64,000 nucleotides of DNA, from NCBI GenBank assembly GCA_965249685.1, contig CBDFMN010000003.1, positions 2,108,001 to 2,172,000 on the forward strand, read 5' to 3'. Below the pieces are notes generated by a model. The model was given only the letters and a program-made list of their open reading frames with translations. It ran no database searches and was not told where the DNA came from. Within the stretch, counting starts at the first letter, position 1, and the number at the start of each line of letters is the position of its first letter. Positions 37,360 to 46,304 of this stretch are shown here, piece after piece. The DNA comes from RH-AL1 sp965249685 (GTDB lineage Bacteria > Pseudomonadota > Alphaproteobacteria > Rhizobiales > Beijerinckiaceae). The translations under genes and the position numbers were made by a program.

Positions 37360-38823
37360 ATGAATGCGATTACCAAAATCAACAAAGCAACAGCAGATGC
37401 CGATTTTTTCACCCGCCCGTTCTATCTGACCATTGCCGGCAGACTGGTCGAAGCGAAGGAAACCTTCGACGTCATCAACCCGGCGACCGGCAAGGTTCTC
37501 GCGCAGGCGCCATCCGCCACGGCCCGGCAGCTCGACGACGCCATTGCTGCGGCCAAAACCGCCTTCAAGACTTGGTCGGCCCTCAGCTATGACGAACGTC
37601 AAGACTATCTGAATCGCTATGCCGACGCGCTCCAGGAAAATCGCGACGATCTGGTTCGGCTGCTGACGCTGGAGCAGGGCAAGCCGCTCAAGACGATGGC
37701 GGCTCCCGAGGTCGATCAGGCGATTTCTTATATCCGCCAGATCGCCGCCCGTCGTATCCCGGTCGAGATCGTAGAGGAGAACGACCAGCATACAGTCGAG
37801 CTCCACCACGTGCCGCTTGGCGTAGTCGGCGGCATCACGCCGTGGAACTTCCCGGTGCTGCTCGCCCTTTGGAAGGTCGCGCCTGCCTTGATCACCGGCA
37901 ACACCTTCGTGCTAAAGCCGACGCCGTTTACCCCGTTGACCGCGCTGCGGTTCGGCGAGATCGCCCAAAGCGTTCTTCCGGCAGGCGTGCTGTCAGTCGT
38001 TTCAGGCGGCGACGGCCTTGGGCCGCAGCTCACCGGCCATCCGGACATCGCCAAGATCAGTTTTACCGGGTCAACCGAAACCGGCAAGCACATCTTCCGT
38101 GCGGCGGCGGGAACGATCAAGCGCCTGACGCTGGAACTCGGCGGCAACGACGCGGCCATCGTGCTGCCCGATGCCGACCACATGGCGATCATCCCGCAGC
38201 TTTTCTGGGGTGCGCTCGGACATCAGGGTCAGTGGTGCGTGGGCATCAAACGCCTTTACGTCCACCGTTCCTTCCATGCCGCGTTCGTGAAAGCGTTCGT
38301 CGACTATGCGCGTACGGTGAAGGTCGGGGACGGACTGGACCCCGAAGTCGGCGTCGGACCGGTCCAGAACAAGATGCAGTTCGACAAGCTCAAGAGCTTC
38401 CTCGAAGACATCAAGGCCAATGGCCAGAAGATCGTCCTCGGTGGCGAGATCGACGAGAGCCGGTCGGGCTATTTCTTTCCGATCACCGTCGTCGACAATC
38501 CACCCGAGGACAGCAGGATCGTCCAGGAAGAGCAGTTCGGCCCCATCGTCCCGATCATGGCCTATGACGATGTGGACGACGCCGTGAATCGCGCGAACGA
38601 TTCGATCTACGGCCTGGGCGGTTCAGTCTGGGGCCGCGACACCAGGGCCGCGGTTGCCGTTGCCAATCGGCTAGAGGCCGGCATGGTTTGGGTCAATGAG
38701 ATCCAAACGCAAGGCGTCGATATCCCGTTCGGCGGGGTCAAGCAGTCGGGTCTCGGAACGGAGCACGGCCGCGAGGGCCGCGAGCTTTTCACCAACCCGA
38801 AGACGGTGCTGATCCACAAGTAA
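37360..38823 (+). CDS. NAD(P)-dependent aldehyde dehydrogenase
   Basis: A 487-residue ALDH that oxidises an aldehyde to its acid. Motifs: TPWNFPVLLALWK, FTGSTETGKHIF (Rossmann), the general-base Glu in LELGGNDAAI, the nucleophile Cys in GQWCVGIKRLYV, EEQFGPIVPI and PFGGVKQSG. It is closest in style to ALDH groups acting on aromatic or semialdehyde substrates. AAGGA lies nine bases before the ATG. It is the first structural gene under the palindromic operator and is followed by an old yellow enzyme; together they would reduce and oxidise reactive electrophiles. Confidence 0.92.
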   Translation: MNAITKINKATADADFFTRPFYLTIAGRLVEAKETFDVINPATGKVLAQAPSATARQLDDAIAAAKTAFKTWSALSYDERQDYLNRYADALQENRDDLVRLLTLEQGKPLKTMAAPEVDQAISYIRQIAARRIPVEIVEENDQHTVELHHVPLGVVGGITPWNFPVLLALWKVAPALITGNTFVLKPTPFTPLTALRFGEIAQSVLPAGVLSVVSGGDGLGPQLTGHPDIAKISFTGSTETGKHIFRAAAGTIKRLTLELGGNDAAIVLPDADHMAIIPQLFWGALGHQGQWCVGIKRLYVHRSFHAAFVKAFVDYARTVKVGDGLDPEVGVGPVQNKMQFDKLKSFLEDIKANGQKIVLGGEIDESRSGYFFPITVVDNPPEDSRIVQEEQFGPIVPIMAYDDVDDAVNRANDSIYGLGGSVWGRDTRAAVAVANRLEAGMVWVNEIQTQGVDIPFGGVKQSGLGTEHGREGRELFTNPKTVLIHK

Positions 38824-38829
38824 GCACTC

Positions 38830-38866
38830 CGCATGGGGCGGCTCCGAGTCGGAGCCGCCCCATGCG
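38830..38866. terminator. perfect 17-bp hairpin between ALDH and old yellow enzyme
   Basis: CGCATGGGGCGGCTCCG / CGGAGCCGCCCCATGCG with a 3-base loop (AGT), six bases after the ALDH stop. No T-run follows. It may partly terminate or protect the ALDH message so that the two genes are expressed at different levels. Confidence 0.7.
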
Positions 38867-38958
38867 AGACCGGTGCCTCGCAATGTCTCGATCAACCGCT
38901 TCCAACTGCTTCGCGGCTGAAAAAAGGGCGGCGTATGCCGCGCGCTCGGAGAAACAAG

Positions 38959-40110
38959 ATGACGATAAATCAGCTTTATTTCAGCCCGCTGCAGTTCGGC
39001 CGCCATACTTTGCTGAACCGGATCGTGCTGCCGCCGCTGACCCGTCAGCGTGCCGCCCAGCCAGGCGATATTGCGACGGATCTCATGGCCGAATATTACC
39101 GCCAGCGCGCGAGCGCCGGTTTCATGGTGACCGAGGGAACCCAAATCGAGCCGCGCGGCCGGGGTTATTCGTGGACGCCGGGCATCTACACGGGCGAGCA
39201 GGTCGAGGGCTGGCGCAAGGTCGCCGAAGCGGTCCATGCCGAGGGCGGCATCGTGTTCGCCCAGCTCTGGCATGTCGGCGGCGTTTCGCACAACGCGCTG
39301 CAACCGAACGGCGCCGCCCCGGTAGCGCCGTCCGCAATCGCACCCCAGAAGGTGAAGGCGTTCATCGAAACCGCGCCCGGCGAGGGCAAACTGGTCTCGC
39401 CGCCGACGCCGCGCGCGCTGACCGTGCCCGAGATCAAGGAGCTGGTGGGCCTGTATGCGCAGGCGGCACGCAACGCGATCGCGGCCGGCTTCGACGGCGT
39501 CGAGCTGCACTGCGCCAATGGCTATCTGGTCAACCAATTCATCTCAGCGCACGCCAATACGCGGACCGACGACTATGGCGGCTCGCTGGAGAACCGCCTG
39601 CGCTTCCTGCGTGAGATCGTCGCCGCGGTGGCCGACGCGATCGGGGCTGACCGGATGGGTGTCCGCTTCACCCCGCTTTTCGAGAGCACCGACCAGGACC
39701 GCGTCTACATCGGGCTCGTCGAGGCTGATCCTCACGGCACCTATATCGAAGCGATCAAGGTGCTCGAGGATACTGGCGTTGCCTATCTCTCGATCGCCGA
39801 GGCGGACTGGGACGACGCTCCCGACCTTCCGCTGAGCTTCCGGCAGGCGGTGCGCGAAACCTACTCGGGGCGCGTCATCTACGCTGGCAAGTACACCGTG
39901 GAGCGCGGCGCACGCCTGCTGGAAACCGGGCTGGCGGACTTGATCGCGTTCGGCCGCACCTTCATTGCCAATCCCGACCTTCCCGCGCGCATCGCCAATG
40001 GCTGGCCGCTGAACCCGCTCGATGCCTCGACGCTTTACGGCGGCGACGCAAAGGGCTTCACCGACTACCCGGTCTACCAGGCCCAAATGCTGGAAACCGC
40101 CGCAGAGTGA
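38959..40110 (+). CDS. old yellow enzyme-family flavin oxidoreductase (NemA-like)
   Basis: A 383-residue FMN-dependent ene-reductase. Features: LLNRIVLPPLTRQRA, QPGDIATDLMAEYYRQRA, the substrate-binding His/Asn pair in GVELHCANGYLVNQFIS, RTDDYGGSLENRLRFL and a C-terminal FGRTFIANPDLPAR phosphate-binding segment. It reduces activated double bonds, nitro compounds or quinones. The start MTINQLYFSPLQF has GGAGAAA upstream; the frame is open 42 codons further but this upstream part is the hairpin region. It follows the ALDH as the second enzyme of the NemR-like regulon. Confidence 0.92.
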   Translation: MTINQLYFSPLQFGRHTLLNRIVLPPLTRQRAAQPGDIATDLMAEYYRQRASAGFMVTEGTQIEPRGRGYSWTPGIYTGEQVEGWRKVAEAVHAEGGIVFAQLWHVGGVSHNALQPNGAAPVAPSAIAPQKVKAFIETAPGEGKLVSPPTPRALTVPEIKELVGLYAQAARNAIAAGFDGVELHCANGYLVNQFISAHANTRTDDYGGSLENRLRFLREIVAAVADAIGADRMGVRFTPLFESTDQDRVYIGLVEADPHGTYIEAIKVLEDTGVAYLSIAEADWDDAPDLPLSFRQAVRETYSGRVIYAGKYTVERGARLLETGLADLIAFGRTFIANPDLPARIANGWPLNPLDASTLYGGDAKGFTDYPVYQAQMLETAAE

Positions 40111-40217
40111 AGCGGCGGCCCCGTTTACGGAGGCCCCAAGCACCCCGGGCTGCGAGCCGTTCCGGGCCCAATCAGGGCGCCGGCGAAGGCGCACCTTTGA
40201 ACTGATTGGAATACGAG

Positions 40218-41546
40218 ATGCCGGTAGCTCCGATGGCCGTGCGGCGTGTGGAGACCCCCGCGCCTGAACGACCCGCTATGCCGGGTGCCCGCGCCAATCG
40301 GGCGCTCGGCGCGGCCCCGATCGGGCTGACCCGGATACCGCCCGGTATCGCAATCGTCTGCCTGGTTCTGGTCGCGCTGGGGCTTCGACCCGGGATCGTG
40401 TCGATAGGCCCGATACTGCCCAACTTGATCGACGGGTTCGGGTTGTCGCACACGCAGGCATCGATGCTGACCGCAATCCCGACGCTGCTGATGGGGCTGC
40501 TTGCGTTGCCAACGCCTTGGCTCGCCGACCGGTTCGGTCGAGACCGCGTGATCATCGCGGCCCTTCTCGTGCTCGCTCTCGCCACCGCCGGCCGGGCGTT
40601 CTCGGGATCAACGGCGGCGCTCTTCGCCACGACGGCGGGTGTCGGGGCCAGCATTGCGATCGCGGGCGCGCTGGTTCCCGCGTTCGTGAAAGCTGGCTTT
40701 CCGGGCCGCGTTGCCAGAGTGATGGGCATCTACGCGATGGCGCTGTCGGTGGGCAGCACGTTGGCGGCCGGCATAACGGGCATTCTGGCGCATTTTTTCG
40801 GAACCTGGCGGGCTCCGGCTGGCCTCTGGGCCGTTCCGGCCGTCGTCGGCATCGCCGCGTGGCTGCTCATCGAAGCGCGCGGCCACGGAGCGGTCGGCGT
40901 CATAGATGGGCGGCCACGCGACCGCTTGCCGGTGCGCAACCTGACGGCCTGGCTCGTCGCCGCGTTCTTCGCGTTGAACAACCTGTTGTTCTACAGCTAC
41001 GTGTCCTGGATCGCCGCGGTCTACGTCGATCTTGGATATTCCCGGGCCTCGGCCGGCCTGATCCTCGCCTGCTTCACATTCTCCTTCATGGCGGCGAACC
41101 CACTGTTCGGCGCGCTCAGCCGGAACGAGGATCGGCGGCTCTTCCTCGCGCTGGGCTCTGGGATCAGCCTTGTCGGCGTCGTCTGGATGGCGATCGCGCC
41201 GGCCTTTATCCCGCTGGCGGCCGTGTCGTTTGTCGCGTTCGGCGCCGGCGGCGCTTTCACGCTGGCGATGACGCTCCCGCTCGACAATGCCAGGACGGAT
41301 GGCGAGGCGACCGCGTGGAACGCTTTCGTGATGCTGATAAGCTATCTCGTGGGCGCTACTGGACCGGTGCTGGTTGGCTTCCTGCGGGATGCGACCGGAG
41401 GCTTCCAAGCCCCTCTATGGGCGCTCGTCGCAGTGAGTGCGGCGATGCTGGCTGCCACGCCCTTTCTTCAACCGCATCATCACCGCTCGGCAGCCGCTGG
41501 ACGGCGTGCGCGCGGCCACCCGACCCAAGAAGGAGAGCAGAAATGA
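40218..41546 (+). CDS. major facilitator superfamily transporter, CynX/NimT-like
   Basis: A 442-residue MFS protein with about twelve hydrophobic helices. The first helix follows a ~45-residue Pro/Ala/Arg-rich N-terminus; the motif GLRPGIVSIGPILPNLIDGF and the loop PWLADRFGRDRVI are as in the cyanate/nitroimidazole (CynX/NimT) branch. Substrate unknown; export of a toxic organic compound fits the neighbouring electrophile-response genes. The ATG at MPVAPMAV is preferred over a TTG four codons earlier. Its stop overlaps the start of a broken SDR gene (ATGA). Confidence 0.85.
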   Translation: MPVAPMAVRRVETPAPERPAMPGARANRALGAAPIGLTRIPPGIAIVCLVLVALGLRPGIVSIGPILPNLIDGFGLSHTQASMLTAIPTLLMGLLALPTPWLADRFGRDRVIIAALLVLALATAGRAFSGSTAALFATTAGVGASIAIAGALVPAFVKAGFPGRVARVMGIYAMALSVGSTLAAGITGILAHFFGTWRAPAGLWAVPAVVGIAAWLLIEARGHGAVGVIDGRPRDRLPVRNLTAWLVAAFFALNNLLFYSYVSWIAAVYVDLGYSRASAGLILACFTFSFMAANPLFGALSRNEDRRLFLALGSGISLVGVVWMAIAPAFIPLAAVSFVAFGAGGAFTLAMTLPLDNARTDGEATAWNAFVMLISYLVGATGPVLVGFLRDATGGFQAPLWALVAVSAAMLAATPFLQPHHHRSAAAGRRARGHPTQEGEQK

Positions 41547-41817
41547 GGGTCTTTGTCATCGGCGTCACTGATGAGGTCTATCGTTAAATAGCGGAGCAAC
41601 TTGGCGAGGCAGGCGACGAACCCACCGGTCTCGTACGGCGGCCGGAGCAGGCAGAGGCGCTCGCCTCGGGCGGGATGACGTCGCGGCGACGATCATAGGG
41701 TTGCTGCGAGCACCCGGCCTTAATCAGCTGATCTTGGAAGGGACCGATGGCGACATTGCCATAAGCGAAGCGATCGAGTCACTCGATAGCGCGCCCTCGC
41801 GCATTGAGCCGCGCTAA
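41543..41817 (+). pseudogene. NAD(P)-binding (atypical SDR) gene remnant
   Basis: The start (ATG with AAGGAGAG upstream, overlapping the MFS stop) reads MRVFVIGVTDEVYR-stop-IAEQLGEAGDEPTGLVRRPEQA, clearly the Rossmann beta-alpha-beta of an NAD(P)H-binding SDR with a stop in place of a Gly/Tyr codon. After ALASGGM the frame is lost; in another frame the family C-terminus NQLILEGTDGDIAISEAIE is found and ends at TAA. About 140 central codons are missing. Formerly the last gene of the MFS operon. Confidence 0.72.
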
Positions 41818-41880
41818 AAATCAAGCGGTGAACGCAGCCATTCACGATCAGCTCGGCCCGCTGGATATCCTCCCTTGCTG

Positions 41881-42290
41881 GAATGTCCCCGATCTGATCT
41901 GCCCGGGAAATGCGGATTAACAGCGCGATGCGGATCACGCGCTGGCGGCCGCGGTCCGCGAAATGGGGCAGAATGCTCGGGGAGCTGAGCGCCGGTTCCG
42001 ACATCGGCTTGGTCAACCACGAGTCGATGTTCCGATGCTGGCGCATCCGGCGGATCCCGGTACTGAGTCAGTATTGGCGTTCATCCGAGGCCCTCCATCC
42101 TACGCTCATGCGCCGGGTCGCCCCCCACCAGCCAGCATGGCACGCGTTCAACAAGGCCGGTGAACGCGACAGTTCGGTCGGCATCTTCCACCAGGCCTGT
42201 ATCGTTGAGCCGAGGCGCTACGAGAGCGTCTATGCCAACATCGCTTCGGTCGGTTTCGGCACCGCCAGGGACGACCGGCAATCGCAACGG
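41881..42290 (+). pseudogene. DUF4188-like monooxygenase remnant
   Basis: Plus-strand frame reads NVPDLIC, then after a one-base shift MRINSAMRITRWRPRS, GRMLGELSAGSDIGLVNHES, PVLSQYWRSSEAL, then after compensating shifts around a six-C run QPAWHAFNKAG, VGIFHQACIVEPRRYESVYA and ASVGFGTA. Order and spacing match DUF4188-type proteins (small heme-dependent monooxygenase-like family: LGMRVN, LL-HES, VQYWRS, PAWRAFN, VGIWHETY, YE-IYGNMP, GLGAA). At least three frameshifts make it non-functional. Assigned from memory of the family pattern. Confidence 0.55.
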
Positions 42291-42445
42291 CGCGCGAGAT
42301 CGATCGGGATAGCCAGAACGTCACTCAAGCAGCGGCGATCAATGCTCGGGACCCGTTCGGCTGCGTTAAGGTGTTAGCGACTGTTTACGGACGCAAGATG
42401 AACTCCTTTGGGTTCGTATCCCTGTCAGTCAGGCAATAAAAGATG

Positions 42446-43357
42446 CTATTCGAGAAAGGGCGTCAGCACCTCTCCGACCCATGCCATGAAGGCGCGGACG
42501 CGGCGCGACAGGTTGTTTCGATGAGCGACAACAAGGGATACGTCGAGCGGCTCGGGACGGAAATCCGGTAAGACCTCGACAAGCGCTCCGCTTTCGAAGT
42601 GGCGACGTATACCTGAAAGCGCCACCTGCATGAGTCCCATGCCGGCGAGGCCGGCGGCCTCGTAGGTCTGCACGCTGTTGACGTGCAGCGCGCCTGGCAA
42701 CGAGAGCGTTGCATAGCTGCCGCCGTCGTGCTCGGGATATTCCCACCCGTAGGGTTTCGAACCGAGGGTCCTGTTGTAGTGAATCGTCCGATGTCCCTGA
42801 AGCCGTAGATCCTCCAGCGATCGAGGGACGCCATGGCGCGCCAGGTATGCGGGACTGGCGGCATTAATCATGCGCAACTGGCCGAGCGGCTGGACGACCA
42901 GTGTCTCGTCTCCGATCGACCCGATCCGCAAAACGCAGTCAAACCCTTCTTGGACCAGATCGACTTGCCGATCCGTACTTGATAACTCCAACTCCAACTC
43001 GGGATTGGCGGCCATGAACGCCGGCAGCGCGGGTACGATCGTGGTGCGCGCCAGTTCGGTCGGCAGATCGACCCGAAGGCGCCCCCGCAGTGCCACGCGA
43101 CTTCCCGCGAACATCGAATGCAGGTCGTCGACGTCGGCCAGCAGATCGCGGGCGCGCGCATGAAACGCTCGTCCGTCCTCCGTCAACTGCACGCTGCGCG
43201 TCGTCCGGTGCAGCAGCCTCGCACCGACATCGTCTTCCAGCTTCCGAACCGCTGTCGAGGCCCGGCCTTTCTGAATACCCAGGCTGTCGGCCGCCCGGGT
43301 GAAACTCCCCATTTCTGCGACTCTCGAGAAGATCAGGACAGGCTCAAGATTCTGCAT
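42446..43357 (-). CDS. LysR-family transcriptional regulator
   Basis: A 303-residue LysR protein. The N-terminal winged helix reads LIFSRVAEMGSFTRAADSLG with AVRKLEDDVGARLLHRTTR, followed by the effector domain (RLRVDLPTELARTTIVPALP onward). Complete and undamaged. No obvious divergent intact target: upstream, 26 bases away, is a broken DoxX-like frame; downstream is the DUF4188 remnant. It may formerly have controlled one of them. Confidence 0.9.
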   Translation of the reverse strand: MQNLEPVLIFSRVAEMGSFTRAADSLGIQKGRASTAVRKLEDDVGARLLHRTTRSVQLTEDGRAFHARARDLLADVDDLHSMFAGSRVALRGRLRVDLPTELARTTIVPALPAFMAANPELELELSSTDRQVDLVQEGFDCVLRIGSIGDETLVVQPLGQLRMINAASPAYLARHGVPRSLEDLRLQGHRTIHYNRTLGSKPYGWEYPEHDGGSYATLSLPGALHVNSVQTYEAAGLAGMGLMQVALSGIRRHFESGALVEVLPDFRPEPLDVSLVVAHRNNLSRRVRAFMAWVGEVLTPFLE

Positions 43358-43530
43358 GTCCGCGCCTCATTATTGATCTCCGCATGAACACCAATGCAGC
43401 CCATTTCGAGCAGTTTATCACATTGATCGGTTACAGTAAGCTGTATAGCGGAACCGACGGAACGATGCAGTGGTTCGCGCGGGGCAACATCACGAGTATG
43501 GTGCAGGAAACCAGGTTTGCGATGACCCTG

Positions 43531-43680
43531 CCCCCGACGCTCAGCGGGATCATGGTCGCCTGCGGGGTTCTTTTTTCCATCCCAAAGACGAACGTCCTCG
43601 GCGCGATCTTCGTGACAGGGCTGCTAGGGCGGCGCCGTTTGTGCCTTGTCCGCTCAGGGGCCGGCGGGGTCTTGTCGGGG
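43531..43680 (+). pseudogene. DoxX-like membrane protein remnant
   Basis: PPTLSGIMVACGVLFSIPKT and NVLGAIFVTGLLG match the third and fourth helices of small DoxX-family proteins (pattern LG-...ACTVLY-IPRT-VLGAILLTGYLGGA). After LLG the frame changes, and GGAVCA continues in the neighbouring frame before stops. Upstream sequence back to 43384 is open but does not clearly match. Too short for a working protein. Confidence 0.38.
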
Positions 43681-43885
43681 CCGGTCGATATCGGCCGGGT
43701 GCTGAGACTTAATCGGGAGCCGGCCTGTGGATGCCTACTACCAATGAGCAGGGTAGCCGTCCGTAACGTCGCGGATCCACCGATCTGTCCGGTGCCGAGT
43801 GGACGGTGGTCAGACTGCTGCGGCGTGCGGCTTGTTCAAACGGCAATCCTACCGCCGTCGATGCGGGAGATCGTGATCGCATGAT

Positions 43886-44893
43886 TCAACATTTTGCGTG
43901 GTGATAATCCGTAGCGCTTCCTGTTGAATGATCTGCCCCTGAAAAGCACCGGATACCGCTATTCGGCAGTGGCGAGAAACGGGCATTTATCAGCTTCAAG
44001 CGCCGGTCGACTTTTTTTCGTCTCACTCGCGCGCGCAATAGAGGGCGGTCGATGATCACGGCGAGGCTTACGCGAGCGTCGAAAGGGAACGCTCGATTTG
44101 CGTTCATCTCTTCCTTTCGCGCTGCCTCGACTCGCTCCACATACGTCTTCGCGGCCTTCCCAAGTATCAGCCGCTTCGGGACAGTGTCGGCCCGTGACAA
44201 CCTGATAAGGAGGTCGGCAATCCGCCCGGGATCATTTTCCGACGGGTCGCCCTGGTCAGCCATGCGCCGGTAGATCGGTCCTACCGAGGCTTCATAGTCA
44301 GGCAACAATGGAGGCAGCGTCTCGCTCGCTCGTCGCCTAAAGTCGGTCCGTATGCCACCCGGTTCGAACGTGCAGACTTTGACTCCAAAGGGGCCGACCT
44401 CGTCCGCGAGCGAGTCGCTGAAGCCGCCCACGGCCCATTTCGCAGCATGATAGGGCGAGTTGCCGGGTATGGTCACGCGACCTCCGATCGATGATACCTG
44501 AAAAATGGACCCGTGCCTTTGCCGACGCATCACCGGCACGACCGCGCGCGTCATGTGAACCACCCCGAACAAGCACGTCTCGATCACATCGCGGAACCGA
44601 TCAGAAGTGATTTGCTCAAACGGGGCATTGAACTGATACCCGGCGTTGTTCACCAGGACATCGAGTTGCCCAAACGTCTCGACGGCTTTTGCCACCGAGG
44701 TCTGGCACGCCTCCTCGTTACGCACGTCGAGCTCGACCGGCAGCAGGCGCTCGCCATATTCGTCGCGGAGCGATGCCAGGACTTCCGGCCGCCGCGCGCC
44801 TGCAACGACGACCCAACCTGCTTTGAGCACGGCTTGCACGATCTCGCGACCCAGGCCGCTGCCGGCACCCGTAACCAGCCACACTTGGGTCAC
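43886..44893 (-). CDS. short-chain dehydrogenase/reductase with C-terminal read-through
   Basis: Residues ~1-275 are a classical SDR: LVTGAGSGLG, LDVLVNNAGYQ, catalytic Ser in VSSIGGRV and YHAAK. The family normally ends shortly after the AAKTYVERVEAARKEEM region. Here the frame runs ~60 residues further (RVSLAVIIDRPLLRARVRRK and beyond) through sequence of low protein character, suggesting the original stop was lost. Probably still active because the tail is outside the fold. Divergent from the SnoaL-like gene at 45078. Confidence 0.8.
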   Translation of the reverse strand: MTQVWLVTGAGSGLGREIVQAVLKAGWVVVAGARRPEVLASLRDEYGERLLPVELDVRNEEACQTSVAKAVETFGQLDVLVNNAGYQFNAPFEQITSDRFRDVIETCLFGVVHMTRAVVPVMRRQRHGSIFQVSSIGGRVTIPGNSPYHAAKWAVGGFSDSLADEVGPFGVKVCTFEPGGIRTDFRRRASETLPPLLPDYEASVGPIYRRMADQGDPSENDPGRIADLLIRLSRADTVPKRLILGKAAKTYVERVEAARKEEMNANRAFPFDARVSLAVIIDRPLLRARVRRKKVDRRLKLINARFSPLPNSGIRCFSGADHSTGSATDYHHAKC

Positions 44894-45077
44894 TGCAACT
44901 CCTTAATAGCCTGCGCGATCTCGATTGGTTGGCTAGTGACGGTGCACCGCGCCGAAGACGCGCCGGAAGCCTTGATAGCTCCCGAGATCAAGCCGGTAAT
45001 GGTCCGCTCCCGTCTGCTTGGCCAGCCGGGTTCCTGACGCGTTCTATGCGTATCGCATTATCAAACGGAGAACCACG

Positions 45078-45497
45078 ATGACTGCAAACCCATTTGGCCA
45101 CGGCCTGTTCGCAGACTTCTACAACGCCAACGATCCGCAACGGGCATCAAGGCTAGTCGAAGAGCGCGTCTCAGCCGAATTCGTTGATCACTCGCCCGCC
45201 TTCGGCGCTGCGCCCACCAAGAATGGGTTCGCCACCACCGTATCGCTCATCAACAGCGCTCTTAGGCAAAACTACCGGGTCGAGCGTACGGTTTCAGAAG
45301 GCCCGACTCATGTTGGAATCTGGACGGCTGAAGCGGAGCACGTCGGACCTCTTATGGGCGTCCCAGCAAGCGGCGTACGCTTCGCGGTGAATGGCATAAC
45401 CGCGTACGAGCTGCGCGACGGCCTCATCGTTGCTCACTGGGAGCAGTTCGACGTGCTCGCCATTCTCCGCGCGCTTGGCCTAATGCCACAGCCCTGA
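45078..45497 (+). CDS. SnoaL-like / ester-cyclase-type NTF2-fold protein
   Basis: A 139-residue alpha+beta-barrel protein: FYNANDPQRASRLVEERVSA, FVDHSPAFG, a central GIWTAEAEHVGPLMGVPASG and FAVNGITAYELRDGLIVAHW ending in FDVLAILRALGLMP. That ending is typical of SnoaL-like polyketide-cyclase relatives in oxidoreductase clusters. Actual substrate unknown. The ATG is preceded by CGGAGAACC. Stand-alone gene between a divergent SDR and a CocE remnant. Confidence 0.78.
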   Translation: MTANPFGHGLFADFYNANDPQRASRLVEERVSAEFVDHSPAFGAAPTKNGFATTVSLINSALRQNYRVERTVSEGPTHVGIWTAEAEHVGPLMGVPASGVRFAVNGITAYELRDGLIVAHWEQFDVLAILRALGLMPQP

Positions 45498-45541
45498 TCA
45501 AAGTGGATCGAGACTGGTAGCCTGATCGGCATGGCACGACT

Positions 45542-46126
45542 CTAAGCGGCGCGCGACCGCGACGGGCATGGGCGAACATCTATCCCGCCCGGCTCATTGA
45601 CTTCGCTCGCCGCTGCCGTCCCGTGTCGGGACACGAACAGCCGCGCCGCGATCGGTCCGGTAATTTCCACTTCTTTGTCGGACACCGGCAACGAGAAAGT
45701 GAGCTCGTCGCCCATTGCGTCATACGCAAGAGCGGCCGCCTGCTTCGGCTCCGCGACCAGGCTGCTCTCCCCAGCGTCGAGATAGTAGCGGGTCCATTGC
45801 GTACGGGCCAGCGGCCATTCTTGCTCGGCGCGGGTTGTGAAGTGCTCGCCGGGACGCCGGATATCGAGTTCCACCGGCCGCTGCCGGTTCCAACCGGTGT
45901 CCTCTCCCTTCAGGAAATGGCCGAAGAAACGCTTCTGCAGGGTGATCCCTGACGCTCGGTAGAACGACGCGAAATGCGTGTTGTCGTGAACCTCCAGCCA
46001 CTTCTCGGCCGACCCCGCAGCCAGATAGCCCTCGAAGTTCCCGCGCGGGTGACCGCCCATCCCGCCCGAGTTCGCGGCGGACAGCAGTGGCACGACGATC
46101 TTGGAGGGATCGGCTGTGCGCTCGCG
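45542..46126 (-). pseudogene. CocE/NonD-family hydrolase fragment
   Basis: The frame reads ADPSKIVVPLLSAANSGGMG, HPRGNFEGYLAAGSAEKWLE, VHDNTHFASFYR, LQKRFFGHFLKGEDTGWNRQ and EITGPIAARLFVS, the C-terminal half of an X-Pro dipeptidyl-peptidase/CocE-type hydrolase (usually 550-650 residues). The N-terminal alpha/beta-hydrolase part with the nucleophile Ser and Asp is absent, and the C-terminus breaks off at ARLFVS, followed by unrelated residues. A decayed fragment. Confidence 0.75.
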
Positions 46127-46304
46127 GTGGCGGCAGCGTCGGCACCGTCGAGCTCGAACCGCTCCTCGCCTTGCATCCGATCGGGTATAGCGGAATGGAC
46201 ATTAAAGGCATAAATCCGGACATGGCAATGGCTGTTTGAGCACTGCGGTTTCGAGAACGGCCTCGTGCCGGGCGATGATGCCAGGACTTTGGAGGCGCGA
46301 CGCT

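Noticed and set aside
44894..45077. Coding sequence (VHRAEDAPEALIAPEIKPVM) before the SnoaL-like gene
   Set aside because: Open but short, no start codon with ribosome site and no family match; treated as intergenic.
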